A stretch of DNA of 64,000 bases, taken from NCBI RefSeq assembly GCF_900176255.2, contig NZ_FXEG02000002.1:1984001-2048000 (forward strand). The letters run 5' to 3'. Under the pieces are notes generated by a model. The model made no database searches and was not told where the DNA came from. It saw only the letters and a program-made list of their open reading frames with translations. The position numbers and the translations under genes are program-made. Shown in pieces: positions 23,298-33,524 of this stretch (positions are counted from its first letter, which is position 1; each line of letters opens with the position of its first letter). This DNA is from Mycobacterium ahvazicum (GTDB lineage Bacteria > Actinomycetota > Actinomycetes > Mycobacteriales > Mycobacteriaceae).

Positions 23298-23958
23298 CCC
23301 GCCGCCGGACCGGCGGCCCCGGCTGACGATCGGCATCGCCCAGCTGCTGCTGGTCATCGCCGCGGGTCTGCTGTGGACGGCCTCGCGCCTGCCTTGGGTG
23401 GTGATTCGGTCGTTCGACGGGCTGGGGCCGCCCAAGCAAGTGGTCCTGGCCGGTGTGTCCTGGTCGACGGCCCTGCTGCCGTTGGCGCTGCTGATGCTGG
23501 CCACCGCCGTCGCGGCGCTCGCGGTGCGTGGCTGGGCGCTGCGGGCGCTGGCCGGCCTGCTCGCCGTGATCAGCCTGGCGATCGGCTATCTGGGCGTCAG
23601 CCTGTGGGTGCTGCCGGATGTGGCGGTGCGAGGGTCCGAACTCGCCCACATTTCGCTGCTGACCCTGGTGGGCAGCGAGCGGCGTTACGTCGGCGCCGGG
23701 TTCGCGGTGGGTGCGGCGGTGTGCACGTTGATCGCCGCCGTCCTGTTGATGCGGTCGGCGATGACGGCCCGGGCCGGGGCGAGAAAATACGCCGCGCCGG
23801 CGACCCGCCGCTCAATCGCGAGACGCGAGAGTGCCGACGGGGCGATGCTGGAGGAGCCGGGGGCAACAGAGATGTCGGAGCGGATGATCTGGGACGCACT
23901 CGATGAGGGGCACGACCCGACCGATCGGCCCCGCGAGTCTGACACCGAGGGTCGGTGA
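23290..23958 (+). CDS. Trp-operon-associated membrane protein (Rv1610-like)
   Basis: A 222-residue protein with four hydrophobic segments (about residues 15-35, 55-75, 80-105, 130-155) and a charged C-terminal tail, resembling the actinobacterial family found between trpE and trpC (TIGR02234). The ATG overlaps the trpE stop by 8 bp, so it is part of the trp operon. A transport or membrane-anchoring role for tryptophan metabolism has been supposed from context only. Confidence 0.85.
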   Translation: MADPPPDRRPRLTIGIAQLLLVIAAGLLWTASRLPWVVIRSFDGLGPPKQVVLAGVSWSTALLPLALLMLATAVAALAVRGWALRALAGLLAVISLAIGYLGVSLWVLPDVAVRGSELAHISLLTLVGSERRYVGAGFAVGAAVCTLIAAVLLMRSAMTARAGARKYAAPATRRSIARRESADGAMLEEPGATEMSERMIWDALDEGHDPTDRPRESDTEGR

Positions 23959-24061
23959 CGGGTCGCGAGCCGACGGTCGCTACCCTTCATTGACGTCGTC
24001 GAAATCGGTTCGGAACCGGTTAGGTGACCGTCTGTATGGCTGTAGAAGGGAAACGACAGGT

Positions 24062-24880
24062 ATGAGTCCGGCGACTGTCCTTGACTCCATCCTTGAGGGA
24101 GTCCGGGCCGATGTTGCCGCGCGCGAAGCGCGTATCCCTCTTCCCGAGATCAAAGCGGCGGCCGCCGCGGCGCCCCCACCTCTGGATGTAATGGCCGCCC
24201 TGCGCGAGCCGGGGATCGGCGTCATCGCCGAGGTCAAGCGCGCGAGTCCGTCAGCGGGTTCCTTGGCGCCCATTGCCGATCCGGCGAAACTGGCTCAGGC
24301 ATACGAAGACGGCGGCGCCCGCATCATCAGTGTGTTGACCGAGGAGCGGCGTTTCAACGGCTCGCTTGACGACCTGGATGTGGTTCGGGCCGCGGTGTCG
24401 ATTCCGGTCTTGCGCAAAGACTTTGTGGTGCAGCCGTATCAGATTCACGAGGCTCGTGCGCACGGCGCGGACATGTTGCTGCTGATCGTCGCCGCTTTGG
24501 AGCAGTCGGCGTTGGCGGCGATGCTCGACCGCACCGAATCATTGGGCATGACAGCGCTTGTCGAGGTCCACACCGAAGAAGAGGCGGATCGCGCGCTCAA
24601 GGCCGGCGCCAACGTAATCGGGGTCAATGCCCGCGATCTCAAGACGCTAGAGGTGGACCGGGACAGCTTCTCGCGGATCGCGCCCGGCCTGCCCAGCAAC
24701 GTGATCAGGATCGCCGAATCCGGTGTACGGGGTACCGCGGACCTGTTGGCGTACGCCGGTGCCGGCGCCGATGCCGTCCTCGTCGGTGAGGGCCTGGTCA
24801 AAAGTGGCGATCCGCGTGCCGCCGTTGCCGATCTGGTGACCGCGGGTACCCATCCGTCATGTCCGAAACCGGCTCGCTAG
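24062..24880 (+). CDS. trpC: indole-3-glycerol phosphate synthase TrpC
   Basis: TIM-barrel enzyme of 272 residues. Catalytic residues lie in [57 protein letters not shown] and IAESGVRG. The ATG at 24062 is preceded by AGAAGGGA; 103 bp separate it from the previous gene, so an internal promoter is possible. It is monofunctional, with no TrpF domain fused, consistent with HisA/PriA doing that step. Confidence 0.96.
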   Translation: MSPATVLDSILEGVRADVAAREARIPLPEIKAAAAAAPPPLDVMAALREPGIGVIAEVKRASPSAGSLAPIADPAKLAQAYEDGGARIISVLTEERRFNGSLDDLDVVRAAVSIPVLRKDFVVQPYQIHEARAHGADMLLLIVAALEQSALAAMLDRTESLGMTALVEVHTEEEADRALKAGANVIGVNARDLKTLEVDRDSFSRIAPGLPSNVIRIAESGVRGTADLLAYAGAGADAVLVGEGLVKSGDPRAAVADLVTAGTHPSCPKPAR

Positions 24881-24931
24881 TCGGAGCCCTGCGTTGAACC
24901 CCATCAGCCGTCCCCGCGTTGAGCATTGGTG

Positions 24932-26197
24932 ATGGTGGATCCCACTCGCGCCGCCCTGCCGCTTTCCAGCGCGGCCATTTCTGAACCCACCCGACACGAC
25001 CCTGACGCGGGTGGACATTTCGGTGTGTACGGCGGCCGCTACGTCGCCGAGGCGCTGATGGCGGTGATCGAAGAAGTCACCGCGGCTTACGAAAAGGAAC
25101 GCGTCAACCCGGAATTTCTGGAGCTGCTGGACGACTTGCAGGCGAACTACGCGGGCCGACCGTCACCCCTCTACGAGGCCACCCGCCTAAGCGAACACGC
25201 TGGTTCAGCACGCATCTTCCTCAAGCGAGAAGACTTGAACCACACCGGATCTCACAAGATCAACAACGTGCTCGGCCAGGCGTTGCTGGCCAAGAGGATG
25301 GGCAAGAACCGGGTGATCGCCGAGACCGGCGCCGGGCAGCACGGCGTGGCGACTGCCACCGCCTGCGCATTGCTCGGCCTGGAGTGCGTGATCTACATGG
25401 GCGCGGTCGATACTGCGCGCCAAGCGCTCAACGTGGCGCGGATGCGGCTGTTGGGCGCCGAGGTCGTCTCGGTCGACTCGGGCTCGCAAACGTTGAAGGA
25501 CGCCATCAACGAGGCGTTCCGGGATTGGGTCACCAACGCCGACAAAACGTACTACTGCTTCGGCACGGCGGCGGGCCCACACCCCTTCCCGACGATGGTC
25601 CGCGATTTCCAGCGCATCATCGGGCTCGAGGCGCGCGCACAGATCCAGACGCAGGCGGGCCGGTTGCCCGACGCCGTCGCGGCCTGCGTGGGCGGCGGGT
25701 CCAACGCGATCGGCATCTTCCACGCCTTCATCGACGACCCCGGCGTGCGGTTGATCGGCTACGAGGCAGCGGGCGACGGCGTCGAGACCGGCAGGCACGC
25801 GGCGACATTCACCGGCGGGTCACCGGGCGCCTTTCAGGGGTCGTTCTCTTATCTGCTGCAGGATGAGGACGGCCAGACGATCGAATCTCATTCGATTTCA
25901 GCGGGTTTGGACTACCCGGGAGTAGGCCCGGAGCATGCGTGGCTGCGCGAGACCGGCCGTGCAGAATACCGGCCGATCACCGACGCCGAGGCAATGGACG
26001 CGTTTGGGCTGCTGTGCCGGACCGAGGGCATCATCCCGGCCATCGAATCCGCTCATGCCGTCGCCGGTGCTCTGCAGCTCGGCCATGAATTGGGCAGCGG
26101 CGCAATCATTGTGGTGAACCTGTCGGGTCGCGGCGATAAGGATGTCGAGACGGCCGCGAAATGGTTCGGCCTGATGGACGACCAGGACACCCGATGA
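24932..26197 (+). CDS. trpB: tryptophan synthase beta subunit TrpB
   Basis: PLP enzyme that joins indole and serine. The PLP lysine is in [21 protein letters not shown], and the phosphate loop is [23 protein letters not shown] and [11 protein letters not shown] are typical of TrpB1. It has 421 residues from ATG 24932 ([11 protein letters not shown]). The first 25 residues before [12 protein letters not shown] are a mycobacterial extension. Its stop overlaps trpA by 4 bp. Confidence 0.96.
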   Translation: MVDPTRAALPLSSAAISEPTRHDPDAGGHFGVYGGRYVAEALMAVIEEVTAAYEKERVNPEFLELLDDLQANYAGRPSPLYEATRLSEHAGSARIFLKREDLNHTGSHKINNVLGQALLAKRMGKNRVIAETGAGQHGVATATACALLGLECVIYMGAVDTARQALNVARMRLLGAEVVSVDSGSQTLKDAINEAFRDWVTNADKTYYCFGTAAGPHPFPTMVRDFQRIIGLEARAQIQTQAGRLPDAVAACVGGGSNAIGIFHAFIDDPGVRLIGYEAAGDGVETGRHAATFTGGSPGAFQGSFSYLLQDEDGQTIESHSISAGLDYPGVGPEHAWLRETGRAEYRPITDAEAMDAFGLLCRTEGIIPAIESAHAVAGALQLGHELGSGAIIVVNLSGRGDKDVETAAKWFGLMDDQDTR

Positions 26198-27000
26198 CGG
26201 TGGAGCAGAGCCAGGCCAGCAGGCTGGCACCGCTTTTCGACGCTTGCCGGGCCGAAAACCGTGCCGCGCTGATCGGTTACCTGCCCACCGGCTATCCCGA
26301 CGTGCGGACGTCGGTGGACGCGATGACCGCCCTGGTCGAATCGGGTTGTGACCTCGTCGAAGTCGGGGTGCCTTATTCGGATCCCGGGATGGACGGCCCG
26401 ACGATCGCCCGGGCTACCGAGGCCGCGTTGCGCGGCGGAGTTCGCGTGCGTGACACGTTGGCCGCGGTCGAGGCGATCAGTATGGCCGGCGGGCGTGCGG
26501 TGGTCATGACCTACTGGAACCCGGTGCTGCGCTACGGGATTGACGCGTTCGCACGGGATCTCGCGTCGGCAGGCGGACACGGGCTCATCACGCCGGACCT
26601 GATCCCCGATGAAGCCGGCGAGTGGATGGCCGCGTCCGAACAGCATCGGCTGGATCGCATTTATCTGGTGGCGCCCTCGTCGACTCCGGAACGGCTGGTG
26701 AGCACGGTCGAGGCATCGCGTGGATTCGTCTACGCGGCCTCGACGATGGGCGTGACCGGGGCCCGCGACGCGGTGTCGAACGCCGCCCCCGAATTGGTCA
26801 ACAGGATCAAAGCGGTGTCCGACATTCCCGTCGGCGTCGGCCTCGGCGTGCGATCGCGTGAGCAGGCCGCGCAAATCGGCAGTTACGCCGACGGCGTCAT
26901 CGTCGGCTCGGCCTTGGTATCGGCACTCGCCGACGGTCTGCCGAGCTTGCGTGCGTTGACCCAGGAATTGGCCGAAGGTGTGCGAGTGTCGTCATCATGA
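26194..27000 (+). CDS. trpA: tryptophan synthase alpha subunit TrpA
   Basis: Barrel subunit of 268 residues that cleaves indole glycerol phosphate. The catalytic Glu and Asp regions are visible as [19 protein letters not shown] and [15 protein letters not shown]. The phosphate-binding end reads [16 protein letters not shown]. It starts in the trpB stop (ATGA) and ends in the lgt start (ATGA), so lgt belongs to the same transcriptional unit. Confidence 0.96.
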   Translation: MTVEQSQASRLAPLFDACRAENRAALIGYLPTGYPDVRTSVDAMTALVESGCDLVEVGVPYSDPGMDGPTIARATEAALRGGVRVRDTLAAVEAISMAGGRAVVMTYWNPVLRYGIDAFARDLASAGGHGLITPDLIPDEAGEWMAASEQHRLDRIYLVAPSSTPERLVSTVEASRGFVYAASTMGVTGARDAVSNAAPELVNRIKAVSDIPVGVGLGVRSREQAAQIGSYADGVIVGSALVSALADGLPSLRALTQELAEGVRVSSS

Positions 27001-28697
27001 CGATGTTGCCCACGTATTTCCCCAGCCCCCCGCAAGGTGTCTGGCACCTGGGTCCGTTGCCGATTCGCGCGTACGCGCTGTTCATCATCACCGGGATCGT
27101 GGTCGCGCTGATCATCGGCGATCGGCGCTGGGCAGCCCGCGGCGGGCAGCGCGGGGTGATTTACGACATCGCGCTGTGGGTGGTGCCGTTCGGTTTGATC
27201 GGTGGCCGGCTGTATCACCTGGCGACCGATTGGCGGACATACTGGGGCCCGGGCGGTGCCGGGTTCGGCGCCGCGTTCCGCATCTGGGACGGCGGGCTGG
27301 GCATCTGGGGCGCGGTGGCGCTCGGTGTGTTGGGAGCATGGATCGGTTGCCGCCGGCTCGGAATACCGTTGCCGGCCTTCCTCGATTCGGTCGCCCCGGG
27401 CATCATCTTGGCGCAGGCGATCGGTCGGCTCGGGAACTACTTCAATCAGGAGCTTTACGGCCGGGAGACCACGCTGCCGTGGGGCCTGGAAATCTTTTAT
27501 CGCCGCGATCCTTCGGGATACATCGACCCACATTCACTCGACGGTGTGTCGACCGGGCAGCTCGCGGTCGTGGTACAACCGACTTTTCTGTACGAATTGC
27601 TCTGGAACGTACTAGTTTTCGCCATCCTGATCTACATCGACCGGCGTTACGCGATCGGTCACGGACGGCTCTTTGCCGCCTACGTCGCGCTCTACTGTGT
27701 CGGGCGCTTCTGGGTCGAGCTGTTGCGTGACGACACCGCCACCCACATCGCCGGCATCCGGATCAACTCGTTTACATCGACTTTCGTGTTCATCGGCGCC
27801 GTCGTCTACATCGTTTTGGCGCCGAAGGGCCGCGAGGATCCCGAGAGTTTGCGCGGCAAGGTGCAGCCGGAGGACGACGAATCCAAGCCCGCCGTCGAAC
27901 GGACGGAGGAACTCGCCAGTGTCGCCGCGGCCTCGACGGTGGCGGCGAGTGCGGCCAGCGCGGACGACGACGCCGGCCCGGCGGGTTCGGCCGAGTCGGT
28001 GGAAACGGCGACGCTTGACAAGCCGGAAGCAGAGGACGCGGAGTCGGAAGCAGAGGAGCCTGAAGAGGCGAGGGCCGAAGAAGCCGAGACCGCCGAAGCC
28101 GAAGAGCCTGGAGAGGCGAGGGCCGAAGAAGCCGAGACCGCCGAAGCCGAAGAGCCCGAAGAGTCGCCGGAACCCGAAGCCGAAGAGCCGCAAGTCGGGG
28201 AGGCAGAGGCTGTAGAGGCTGAGGAACCCGAGGCTGGGGTTGAAGAGGCAATCGCCGAGGCCGAGGCTGAGGAGCCGGAGGTCGCTGAGGCTGAGGAGCC
28301 GGAGGTCGCGGAAGCGCAAGAGCCGGAAGCTGAAGAGGCGGCAGCAGCCGAGGCTGAAGCCGAAGAGCCCGAAGCCGAAGAGCCGGAAGCCGAAGAGCCG
28401 GAAGCCGAAGAGCCCGAAGCCGAAGAGCCCGAAGCCGAAGAGCCCGAAGCCGAAGAGCCCGAAGCCGAAGAGCCGGCACAAGCCGCACCCGAGGCGCAGG
28501 CCAGCGAATCTGAAGACGGTGGCGGAGAAGCGGCGGAAACCGCCGAGAGCGAGCCGGAGTCAACCCCGCCCGTCGACGAGAAACCCGGGGAACCCGCAGC
28601 TGAGCCGCCCGCGTCGGAGAGCTCGCCCACCGCGGACGACCAGCAAACTCGGCGCCGCTGGGCGCTGCGCCGCCGCACCCGGCGTCCCGGCGGCTAG
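26997..28697 (+). CDS. lgt: prolipoprotein diacylglyceryl transferase Lgt with long acidic C-terminal repeat domain
   Basis: Membrane enzyme that attaches diacylglycerol to the lipobox cysteine of prolipoproteins. The first 290 residues hold seven or so membrane helices and the Lgt signature AIGRLGNYFNQELYGRET, with DGGLGIWG and GRFWVELLRDD. From about residue 295 to the end (about 270 residues) the protein is a Glu/Ala/Pro-rich low-complexity tail, including perfect EEPEA pentads. At 566 residues it is about 100 longer than M. tuberculosis Lgt, which has a shorter acidic tail. The start overlaps the trpA stop. Confidence 0.95.
   Translation: MTMLPTYFPSPPQGVWHLGPLPIRAYALFIITGIVVALIIGDRRWAARGGQRGVIYDIALWVVPFGLIGGRLYHLATDWRTYWGPGGAGFGAAFRIWDGGLGIWGAVALGVLGAWIGCRRLGIPLPAFLDSVAPGIILAQAIGRLGNYFNQELYGRETTLPWGLEIFYRRDPSGYIDPHSLDGVSTGQLAVVVQPTFLYELLWNVLVFAILIYIDRRYAIGHGRLFAAYVALYCVGRFWVELLRDDTATHIAGIRINSFTSTFVFIGAVVYIVLAPKGREDPESLRGKVQPEDDESKPAVERTEELASVAAASTVAASAASADDDAGPAGSAESVETATLDKPEAEDAESEAEEPEEARAEEAETAEAEEPGEARAEEAETAEAEEPEESPEPEAEEPQVGEAEAVEAEEPEAGVEEAIAEAEAEEPEVAEAEEPEVAEAQEPEAEEAAAAEAEAEEPEAEEPEAEEPEAEEPEAEEPEAEEPEAEEPEAEEPAQAAPEAQASESEDGGGEAAETAESEPESTPPVDEKPGEPAAEPPASESSPTADDQQTRRRWALRRRTRRPGG
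28356..28475 (+). repeat. 15-bp tandem repeat in the lgt tail
   Basis: About eight near-identical copies of a 15-bp unit (GAAGAGCCCGAAGCC and single-base variants) encoding EEPEA. More degenerate copies precede it from about 28030. It lies in frame inside lgt, so unit gain or loss keeps the gene open. Confidence 0.9.
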
Positions 28698-28739
28698 CGA
28701 ACGACTCGTCGAGGCTGGGGTACACCCAGTTCATCTGGC

Positions 28740-29135
28740 ATGCTGAACACCGTGACCGAACCGTCGTGGGGCAGTGCCCCGGACCCCGGCGCACCACCTC
28801 CGCAGTCGTCGGGATATCCACCGCCGTACCCGCAATACCAGCCGTATCCCGGGGCCGCCGGATACGACCCGTCGGCACCCTACGGCCGTCATCCGGTGAC
28901 GGGCCTGCCGTACTCGGACAAGTCGAAAACAATCGCCGGTCTGCTGCAGCTGCTCAGCCTGGTCGGCATCGGCGGCATCGGCCGCTTCTATATCGGCGAC
29001 ACCGGCCTGGGTGTGGCACAACTGCTGCTGGGCCTGTGTGGAATCGGTTTGATCTGGAGCATCATCGACGCGGTCCTGATCTTGACCGACAAGGTCAACG
29101 ATCCGCAGGGCCGGCCACTGCGCGATGGAACCTGA
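28740..29135 (+). CDS. TM2-domain membrane protein (Rv1615-like)
   Basis: A 131-residue protein. The first 65 residues are Pro/Tyr/Gly-rich, then a TM2 domain appears: SKTIAGLLQLLSLVGIGGIGRFYIGDTGLGVAQLLLG ... GLIWSIIDAVLILTDKVNDPQG, two membrane helices with the DRFYLG-like turn. The position matches Rv1615. The ATG at 28740 is used; a GTG four codons later would give MTEPSWGSAP. The next gene overlaps its 3' end by 11 bp. Confidence 0.85.
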   Translation: MLNTVTEPSWGSAPDPGAPPPQSSGYPPPYPQYQPYPGAAGYDPSAPYGRHPVTGLPYSDKSKTIAGLLQLLSLVGIGGIGRFYIGDTGLGVAQLLLGLCGIGLIWSIIDAVLILTDKVNDPQGRPLRDGT

Positions 29136-29553
29136 CTCGGCCTCCCGCACGGGAGGGCAGCGTCACCGCCACAGCCGTTATATCGCTGCCGGTACCGGCG
29201 TCCTGTTCGCCGGGGCACTCGGCTATGTCGGATCCGTCGACCCGCACAACGCGAATTCGGCCTACCCGCTCTGCCCGTTCAAATGGCTCACCGGCTGGAA
29301 TTGCCCCTTCTGCGGCGGGCTTCGCATGACGCATGACCTGCTGCACGGCCACCTGGCGGCCAGCGTCTACGACAACGCTTTCGTGCTCGTCGGGCTGCCG
29401 GTCTTGGCCCTCTGGCTGCTGGTCCGATGGCGGCAGGGCCGGCGCGCGCTGCCGATAACGGCGGTGATCACGATCACGGTCGCGGCGATCGCGTGGACGG
29501 TGGTGCGCAATATGCCGGGGTTTCCGCTGGTCCCGACCATGCTCAGCGGGTAG
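29125..29553 (+). CDS. DUF2752 membrane protein (Rv1616-like)
   Basis: A 142-residue protein with the DUF2752 signature CPFKWLTGWNCPFCGGLRMTHDLLHG, followed by YDNAFVLVGLPVLALWLLV. Two cysteine pairs and three hydrophobic segments are visible. The start lies inside the end of the TM2-domain gene (11-bp overlap), so the two are probably made together. Function unknown. Confidence 0.85.
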   Translation: MEPDSASRTGGQRHRHSRYIAAGTGVLFAGALGYVGSVDPHNANSAYPLCPFKWLTGWNCPFCGGLRMTHDLLHGHLAASVYDNAFVLVGLPVLALWLLVRWRQGRRALPITAVITITVAAIAWTVVRNMPGFPLVPTMLSG

Positions 29554-29648
29554 GCGGCCGCTGAATCGCGGGTGAACCCGTCGTGACCATTTTCCGGTGG
29601 CTCAACGCGCGGCCACCTTCGGGTCACCCCGACAGCCGACGGCACGAC

Positions 29649-29654
29649 TAAGCT
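29649..29654 (+). promoter_or_regulatory. -10 element of pykA, leaderless start
   Basis: TAAGCT lies exactly 7 nt before the pykA GTG at 29662. In mycobacteria a TANNNT box with this spacing usually means transcription begins at the start codon. The absence of a Shine-Dalgarno sequence supports this. Confidence 0.6.
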
Positions 29655-29661
29655 AATCGGC

Positions 29662-31080
29662 GTGAGTAGACGCGGGAAGATCGTCTGCACCCTCGGCCCT
29701 GCAACCCAATCGGACGAGTTGACTCTGGCGCTGGTAGAGGCCGGAATGGACGTCGCCCGAATGAACTTCAGCCATGGCGACTACGCCGACCACAAAGCCG
29801 CATACGAGCGGGTACGTGCCGCCTCGGACGCCACCGGGCGCGCCGTCGGTGTGCTCGCCGACCTGCAAGGCCCGAAGATCAGGCTGGGGCGCTTCGCCAC
29901 CGGCTCGACTTACTGGGCCGACGGCGAAACGATCCGCATCACCGTCGAAAACTGCGAAGGAACCCACGACCGGGTATCGACCACCTACAAGACGTTGTCC
30001 AAGGACGCCGCGGTCGGCGACCGGGTCCTGGTCGACGACGGCAAGGTCGGACTGGTCGTCGAGGCCATCGACGGCGACGACGTCGTCTGCACGGTGGTCG
30101 AGGGCGGTCCGGTCAGCAATAACAAGGGCATGTCGCTGCCCGGGATGAACGTGTCCGCGCCGGCCTTGTCGGACAAGGACATCGACGATCTCACCTTCGC
30201 GCTGGACCTGGGCGTCGACCTGATCGCGCTGTCGTTCGTGCGTTCGCCGTCGGATGTCGAATTAGTGCACGAGGTGATGGATCGGATCGGCCGGCGGGTG
30301 CCGGTGATCGCCAAACTGGAGAAGCCGGAAGCCGTCGACAATCTCGAAGCGATCGTGCTGGCCTTCGACGGCATCATGGTGGCGCGCGGCGACCTCGGTG
30401 TCGAGCTTCCGCTCGAAGAGGTTCCGCTGGTGCAGAAGCGGGCCATTCAGATGGCCCGCGAGAACGCCAAGCCCGTCATTGTCGCGACCCAGATGCTCGA
30501 GTCGATGATCGAGAGCTCCCGGCCCACCCGCGCCGAGGCATCCGACGTCGCCAACGCCGTGCTCGACGGCGCCGACGCGGTGATGCTGTCCGGGGAGACC
30601 TCGGTCGGGAAGTACCCGCTGGCCGCGGTCCGCACCATGGCCCGCATCGTGACCGCCGTCGAGGACAACTCCACGGCCGCGCCGCCGCTGACCCACGTGC
30701 CGCGCACCAAACGCGGGGTGATCTCGTATGCCGCCCGCGACATCGGCGAGCGGCTCGACGCCAAGGCGCTGGTCGCGTTCACCCAGTCCGGCGACACCGT
30801 GAAGCGGCTGGCGCGCCTGCACACGCCGCTGCCGCTGCTCGCGTTCACCGCGTGGCCCGAGGTGCGCAGCCAGCTGGCCATGACGTGGGGCACCGAGACG
30901 TTCATCGTTCCCATCATGGATTCCACCGACGAGATGATCCGTCAGGCCGACAAATCGCTGCTCGAGCTGGGCCGATACAAGCGGGGAGACCTGGTGGTGA
31001 TTGTCGCCGGTGCGCCACCTGGCACAGTAGGGTCCACCAACCTGATCCACGTCCACCGGATCGGGGAGGACGACCTCTAG
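29662..31080 (+). CDS. pykA: pyruvate kinase PykA
   Basis: Glycolytic enzyme of 472 residues converting PEP and ADP to pyruvate and ATP. The substrate and metal regions MNFSHGDYADH, VIAKLEKPEAV, MVARGDLGVELPLEEVPLVQK and ASDVANAVLDGADAVMLSGETS are intact, and the C-terminal regulatory domain ends TVGSTNLIHVHRIGED. The GTG start has a leaderless-type -10 box upstream. The thioesterase gene follows after 14 bp. Confidence 0.97.
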   Translation: MSRRGKIVCTLGPATQSDELTLALVEAGMDVARMNFSHGDYADHKAAYERVRAASDATGRAVGVLADLQGPKIRLGRFATGSTYWADGETIRITVENCEGTHDRVSTTYKTLSKDAAVGDRVLVDDGKVGLVVEAIDGDDVVCTVVEGGPVSNNKGMSLPGMNVSAPALSDKDIDDLTFALDLGVDLIALSFVRSPSDVELVHEVMDRIGRRVPVIAKLEKPEAVDNLEAIVLAFDGIMVARGDLGVELPLEEVPLVQKRAIQMARENAKPVIVATQMLESMIESSRPTRAEASDVANAVLDGADAVMLSGETSVGKYPLAAVRTMARIVTAVEDNSTAAPPLTHVPRTKRGVISYAARDIGERLDAKALVAFTQSGDTVKRLARLHTPLPLLAFTAWPEVRSQLAMTWGTETFIVPIMDSTDEMIRQADKSLLELGRYKRGDLVVIVAGAPPGTVGSTNLIHVHRIGEDDL

Positions 31081-31094
31081 CGCAAGGAGAGCCC

Positions 31095-31994
31095 GTGCCG
31101 GCCGGCGATCAGCCGAATACCGATTCCTCGTCTGATTTCCAAGAACTGCTGGCGGTCCTGGACCTCAATCGCGCGGGCGACGACCTGTTCGTCGGGTCGC
31201 ATCCCAGCAAGAACCCGATGCGGACCTTCGGCGGGCAGCTCATGGCGCAATCGTTCGTCGCCGGCAGCCGCAGCCTGGTCCGGCCCGACTTGCCGCCCAG
31301 TGCGCTGTCGGTGCATTTCATCAACGGCGGCAACACCGGCAAGGACATCGAATTTTACGTCTCCCGGCTGCGCGACGAGCGGCGCTTCGCCAACCGGCGC
31401 GTCGACGCGGTACAGGACGGGGTGTTGTTGTCCTCAGCGATGATCACCTATATGTCGGGGGGTCCCGGTCTAGAGCATGCGGTCCAACCACCCGAAGTCG
31501 GGACGGCAGACGCGCAGCCACCACTCGGTGACCTGTTGCGCGGCTACGAAAAGACCGTTCCGCACTTCGTCAACGCGCTGCAGCCGATCGAATGGCGCTA
31601 CACCAACGATCCCGCGTGGGTGATGCGGGACAAGGGTGAGCGGCTGCCGCACAACCGGGTGTGGCTCAAGGCGTTGGGCATGGTGCCCGACGATCCCGTG
31701 CTGCACACGGCGACGATGGTGTACTCCTCGGACACCACGGTGCTGGACTCGGTCATCACCACCCACGGGTTGTCCTGGGGCTTCGACCGCATCTTCGCCG
31801 CGTCGGCCAATCATTCGGTGTGGTTTCACCGGCAGGTCGACTTCAACGATTGGGTGCTGTATTCGACGTCGTCGCCGGTGGCCGCGGATTCGCGCGGGCT
31901 GGGCACCGGCCATTTCTTCGATCGTTCCGGTCAAATGGTCGCCACCGTCGCGCAAGAAGGTGTGCTGAAGTACTTTCCGCCGTCTAACCGATAA
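31095..31994 (+). CDS. tesB: acyl-CoA thioesterase II TesB
   Basis: A 299-residue double hot-dog thioesterase, matching Rv1618 in length and place. Motifs include RTFGGQLMAQSFVAGSRSL, SVHFINGGNTGKDIEFYVSRLRDERRFANRRV and WGFDRIFAASANHSVWFHR. The GTG at 31095 has AAGGAGAG about 7 nt upstream; 14 bp separate it from pykA. A small inverted repeat (TAACCG-ATAA-CGGTTA, 31985-32000) spans its stop codon. Confidence 0.93.
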   Translation: MPAGDQPNTDSSSDFQELLAVLDLNRAGDDLFVGSHPSKNPMRTFGGQLMAQSFVAGSRSLVRPDLPPSALSVHFINGGNTGKDIEFYVSRLRDERRFANRRVDAVQDGVLLSSAMITYMSGGPGLEHAVQPPEVGTADAQPPLGDLLRGYEKTVPHFVNALQPIEWRYTNDPAWVMRDKGERLPHNRVWLKALGMVPDDPVLHTATMVYSSDTTVLDSVITTHGLSWGFDRIFAASANHSVWFHRQVDFNDWVLYSTSSPVAADSRGLGTGHFFDRSGQMVATVAQEGVLKYFPPSNR

Positions 31995-32002
31995 CGGTTA
32001 TC
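31985..32002. promoter_or_regulatory. short palindrome at the tesB stop
   Basis: TAACCG-ATAA-CGGTTA overlaps GATAAC-G-GTTATC, both perfect. It spans the tesB TAA and lies in the AT-rich 122-bp gap before the DUF2156 gene. It could be an operator or a weak terminator; no T-run follows. Confidence 0.35.
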
Positions 32003-32116
32003 GAATAGTTACCGGACAGCCGTTCGATTTCGGTTCTGCGGGGCGGCAATCGAGCGTAACTTCGAATGAGCCGGGTATTCGATGGGACAAGCGCTACGCC
32101 CATCGGGAGGTGAAGT

Positions 32117-33514
32117 ATGAAAGGCTCGTCAGCAGACCTTCTCCCCACCCTGCGCGCGCGCGAACGTGTTGTGGTTCACCTCGATTCGCTCGCCGCGCGC
32201 TGTATCGGCGCCTTTGCCCTGTTGTGCGCCGGGTGCTGGCTGGTAGCGATCGTCGCCCATCACCGCTATCAGCCGCAATGGCATTACTCCGATCGGCTGG
32301 GCTGGTCGTTGACGGTACTGGCCGCGGTGGCGTTGATCGCCCGCGGAATTTTCCTGGGCCGCCCCGTGACGACCATGCATGCGGCAACGTCCGCGCTGTG
32401 CGTGGTGGCCGGCCTGAGCTCACATGTGTTGGGGTTCGACCTGGTTGGCGACGTGCTGATCGCCGTCTCGGGGTTGGTGTTGATGTGGCCCACCTCATCT
32501 CATCCGCAACCCGAAAATCTCGCGCGGGCTTGGGCTTTGATCAACGCCACCACCGACGACCCGCTGGCACCGTTTGCGATGCAGACGGGCAAGAGCTACC
32601 ACTTCACCGCCGACGGCACTGCCGCGCTGGCCTACCGGACCCGGATGGGGTTTGCGGTAGTGGGTGGGGACCCGATCGGTGACGAGACCCAATTCCCGGA
32701 ACTGATCGCCGATTTCGCCGCGATGTGTCACGCCCACGGCTGGCGCATCGCGGTAGTCGGGTGTAGCGAACGCCGGCTCGCGCTGTGGAGCGACCGAGCG
32801 GTGGTCAAGCAATCGCTGCGAGCGGTGCCGATCGGTCGCGATGTCGTCGTCGACGTGGCCGGCTTCGACATGGTGGGCCGCAAGTTTCGCAACCTGCGTC
32901 AGGCGGTGAAGCGCACGCACAACGCCGGCATCACCACGGAAATCGTTGCGGAGCAGGAACTCGACGACCGGTTGCGCGCCGAATTGATCGACGTGGTGCG
33001 CGCATCGCCCAGCGGGGCGCATGCCGACCGAGGGTTCTACATGAACCTCGATGGCGTGCTGGAGGGCCGGTTCCCCGGAATACAGCTGATCATCGCCAGG
33101 GACGCCGACGGGCGCGCGCAGGGATTTCATCGATACGCGACGGCCGGGGGCGGCAGCGACATCACCATGGACGTGCCGTGGCGTCGCCGCGGTGCACCCA
33201 ACGGGATCGACGAACGCCTCAGCGCAGACATGATCATGGCAGGGAAAGAGGCTGGGGCACAACGTGTTTCGCTGTCATTTGCGGCGTTCCCGGAGATCTT
33301 CGACGACAAGAATCGCGGCCGATTGCAGCAGGTGTTCTACCGGTTGATCCATCTGCTCGACCCGTTGATCGCGCTGGAGTCGTTGTACCGATACGTACAC
33401 AAGTTCCACGCGCTCGATGCCCGGCGTTATGCGCTGATATCACTGACACAGCTGGTGCCGCTGGTATTCGTCTTGCTGACACTGGAATTCACGCCGCGCC
33501 GACGACACCTCTGA
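32117..33514 (+). CDS. membrane DUF2156 / LPG-synthase-C-like protein (Rv1619-like)
   Basis: A 465-residue protein: four to five membrane helices in the first 125 residues, then a GNAT-like double domain of the DUF2156 type related to the C-terminal part of MprF/LysX lysyl-phosphatidylglycerol synthases. Visible stretches are KSYHFTADGTAALAYRTRMGFAVVGGDPIG, MVGRKFRNLRQAVKRTHNAGI and GFHRYATAGGGSDITMDVPWRR. The ATG has GGGAGGTG about 5 nt upstream. It probably transfers an aminoacyl or acyl group at the membrane, but the substrate is not known. Confidence 0.85.
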   Translation: MKGSSADLLPTLRARERVVVHLDSLAARCIGAFALLCAGCWLVAIVAHHRYQPQWHYSDRLGWSLTVLAAVALIARGIFLGRPVTTMHAATSALCVVAGLSSHVLGFDLVGDVLIAVSGLVLMWPTSSHPQPENLARAWALINATTDDPLAPFAMQTGKSYHFTADGTAALAYRTRMGFAVVGGDPIGDETQFPELIADFAAMCHAHGWRIAVVGCSERRLALWSDRAVVKQSLRAVPIGRDVVVDVAGFDMVGRKFRNLRQAVKRTHNAGITTEIVAEQELDDRLRAELIDVVRASPSGAHADRGFYMNLDGVLEGRFPGIQLIIARDADGRAQGFHRYATAGGGSDITMDVPWRRRGAPNGIDERLSADMIMAGKEAGAQRVSLSFAAFPEIFDDKNRGRLQQVFYRLIHLLDPLIALESLYRYVHKFHALDARRYALISLTQLVPLVFVLLTLEFTPRRRHL

Positions 33515-33524
33515 GAACCGGGCC

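Noticed and set aside
27612..28481. Leu/Phe/Gly-rich and Ser/Ala-rich minus-strand frames opposite lgt
   Set aside because: They arise from the antisense of the EEPEA repeat; no start signal or independent support.
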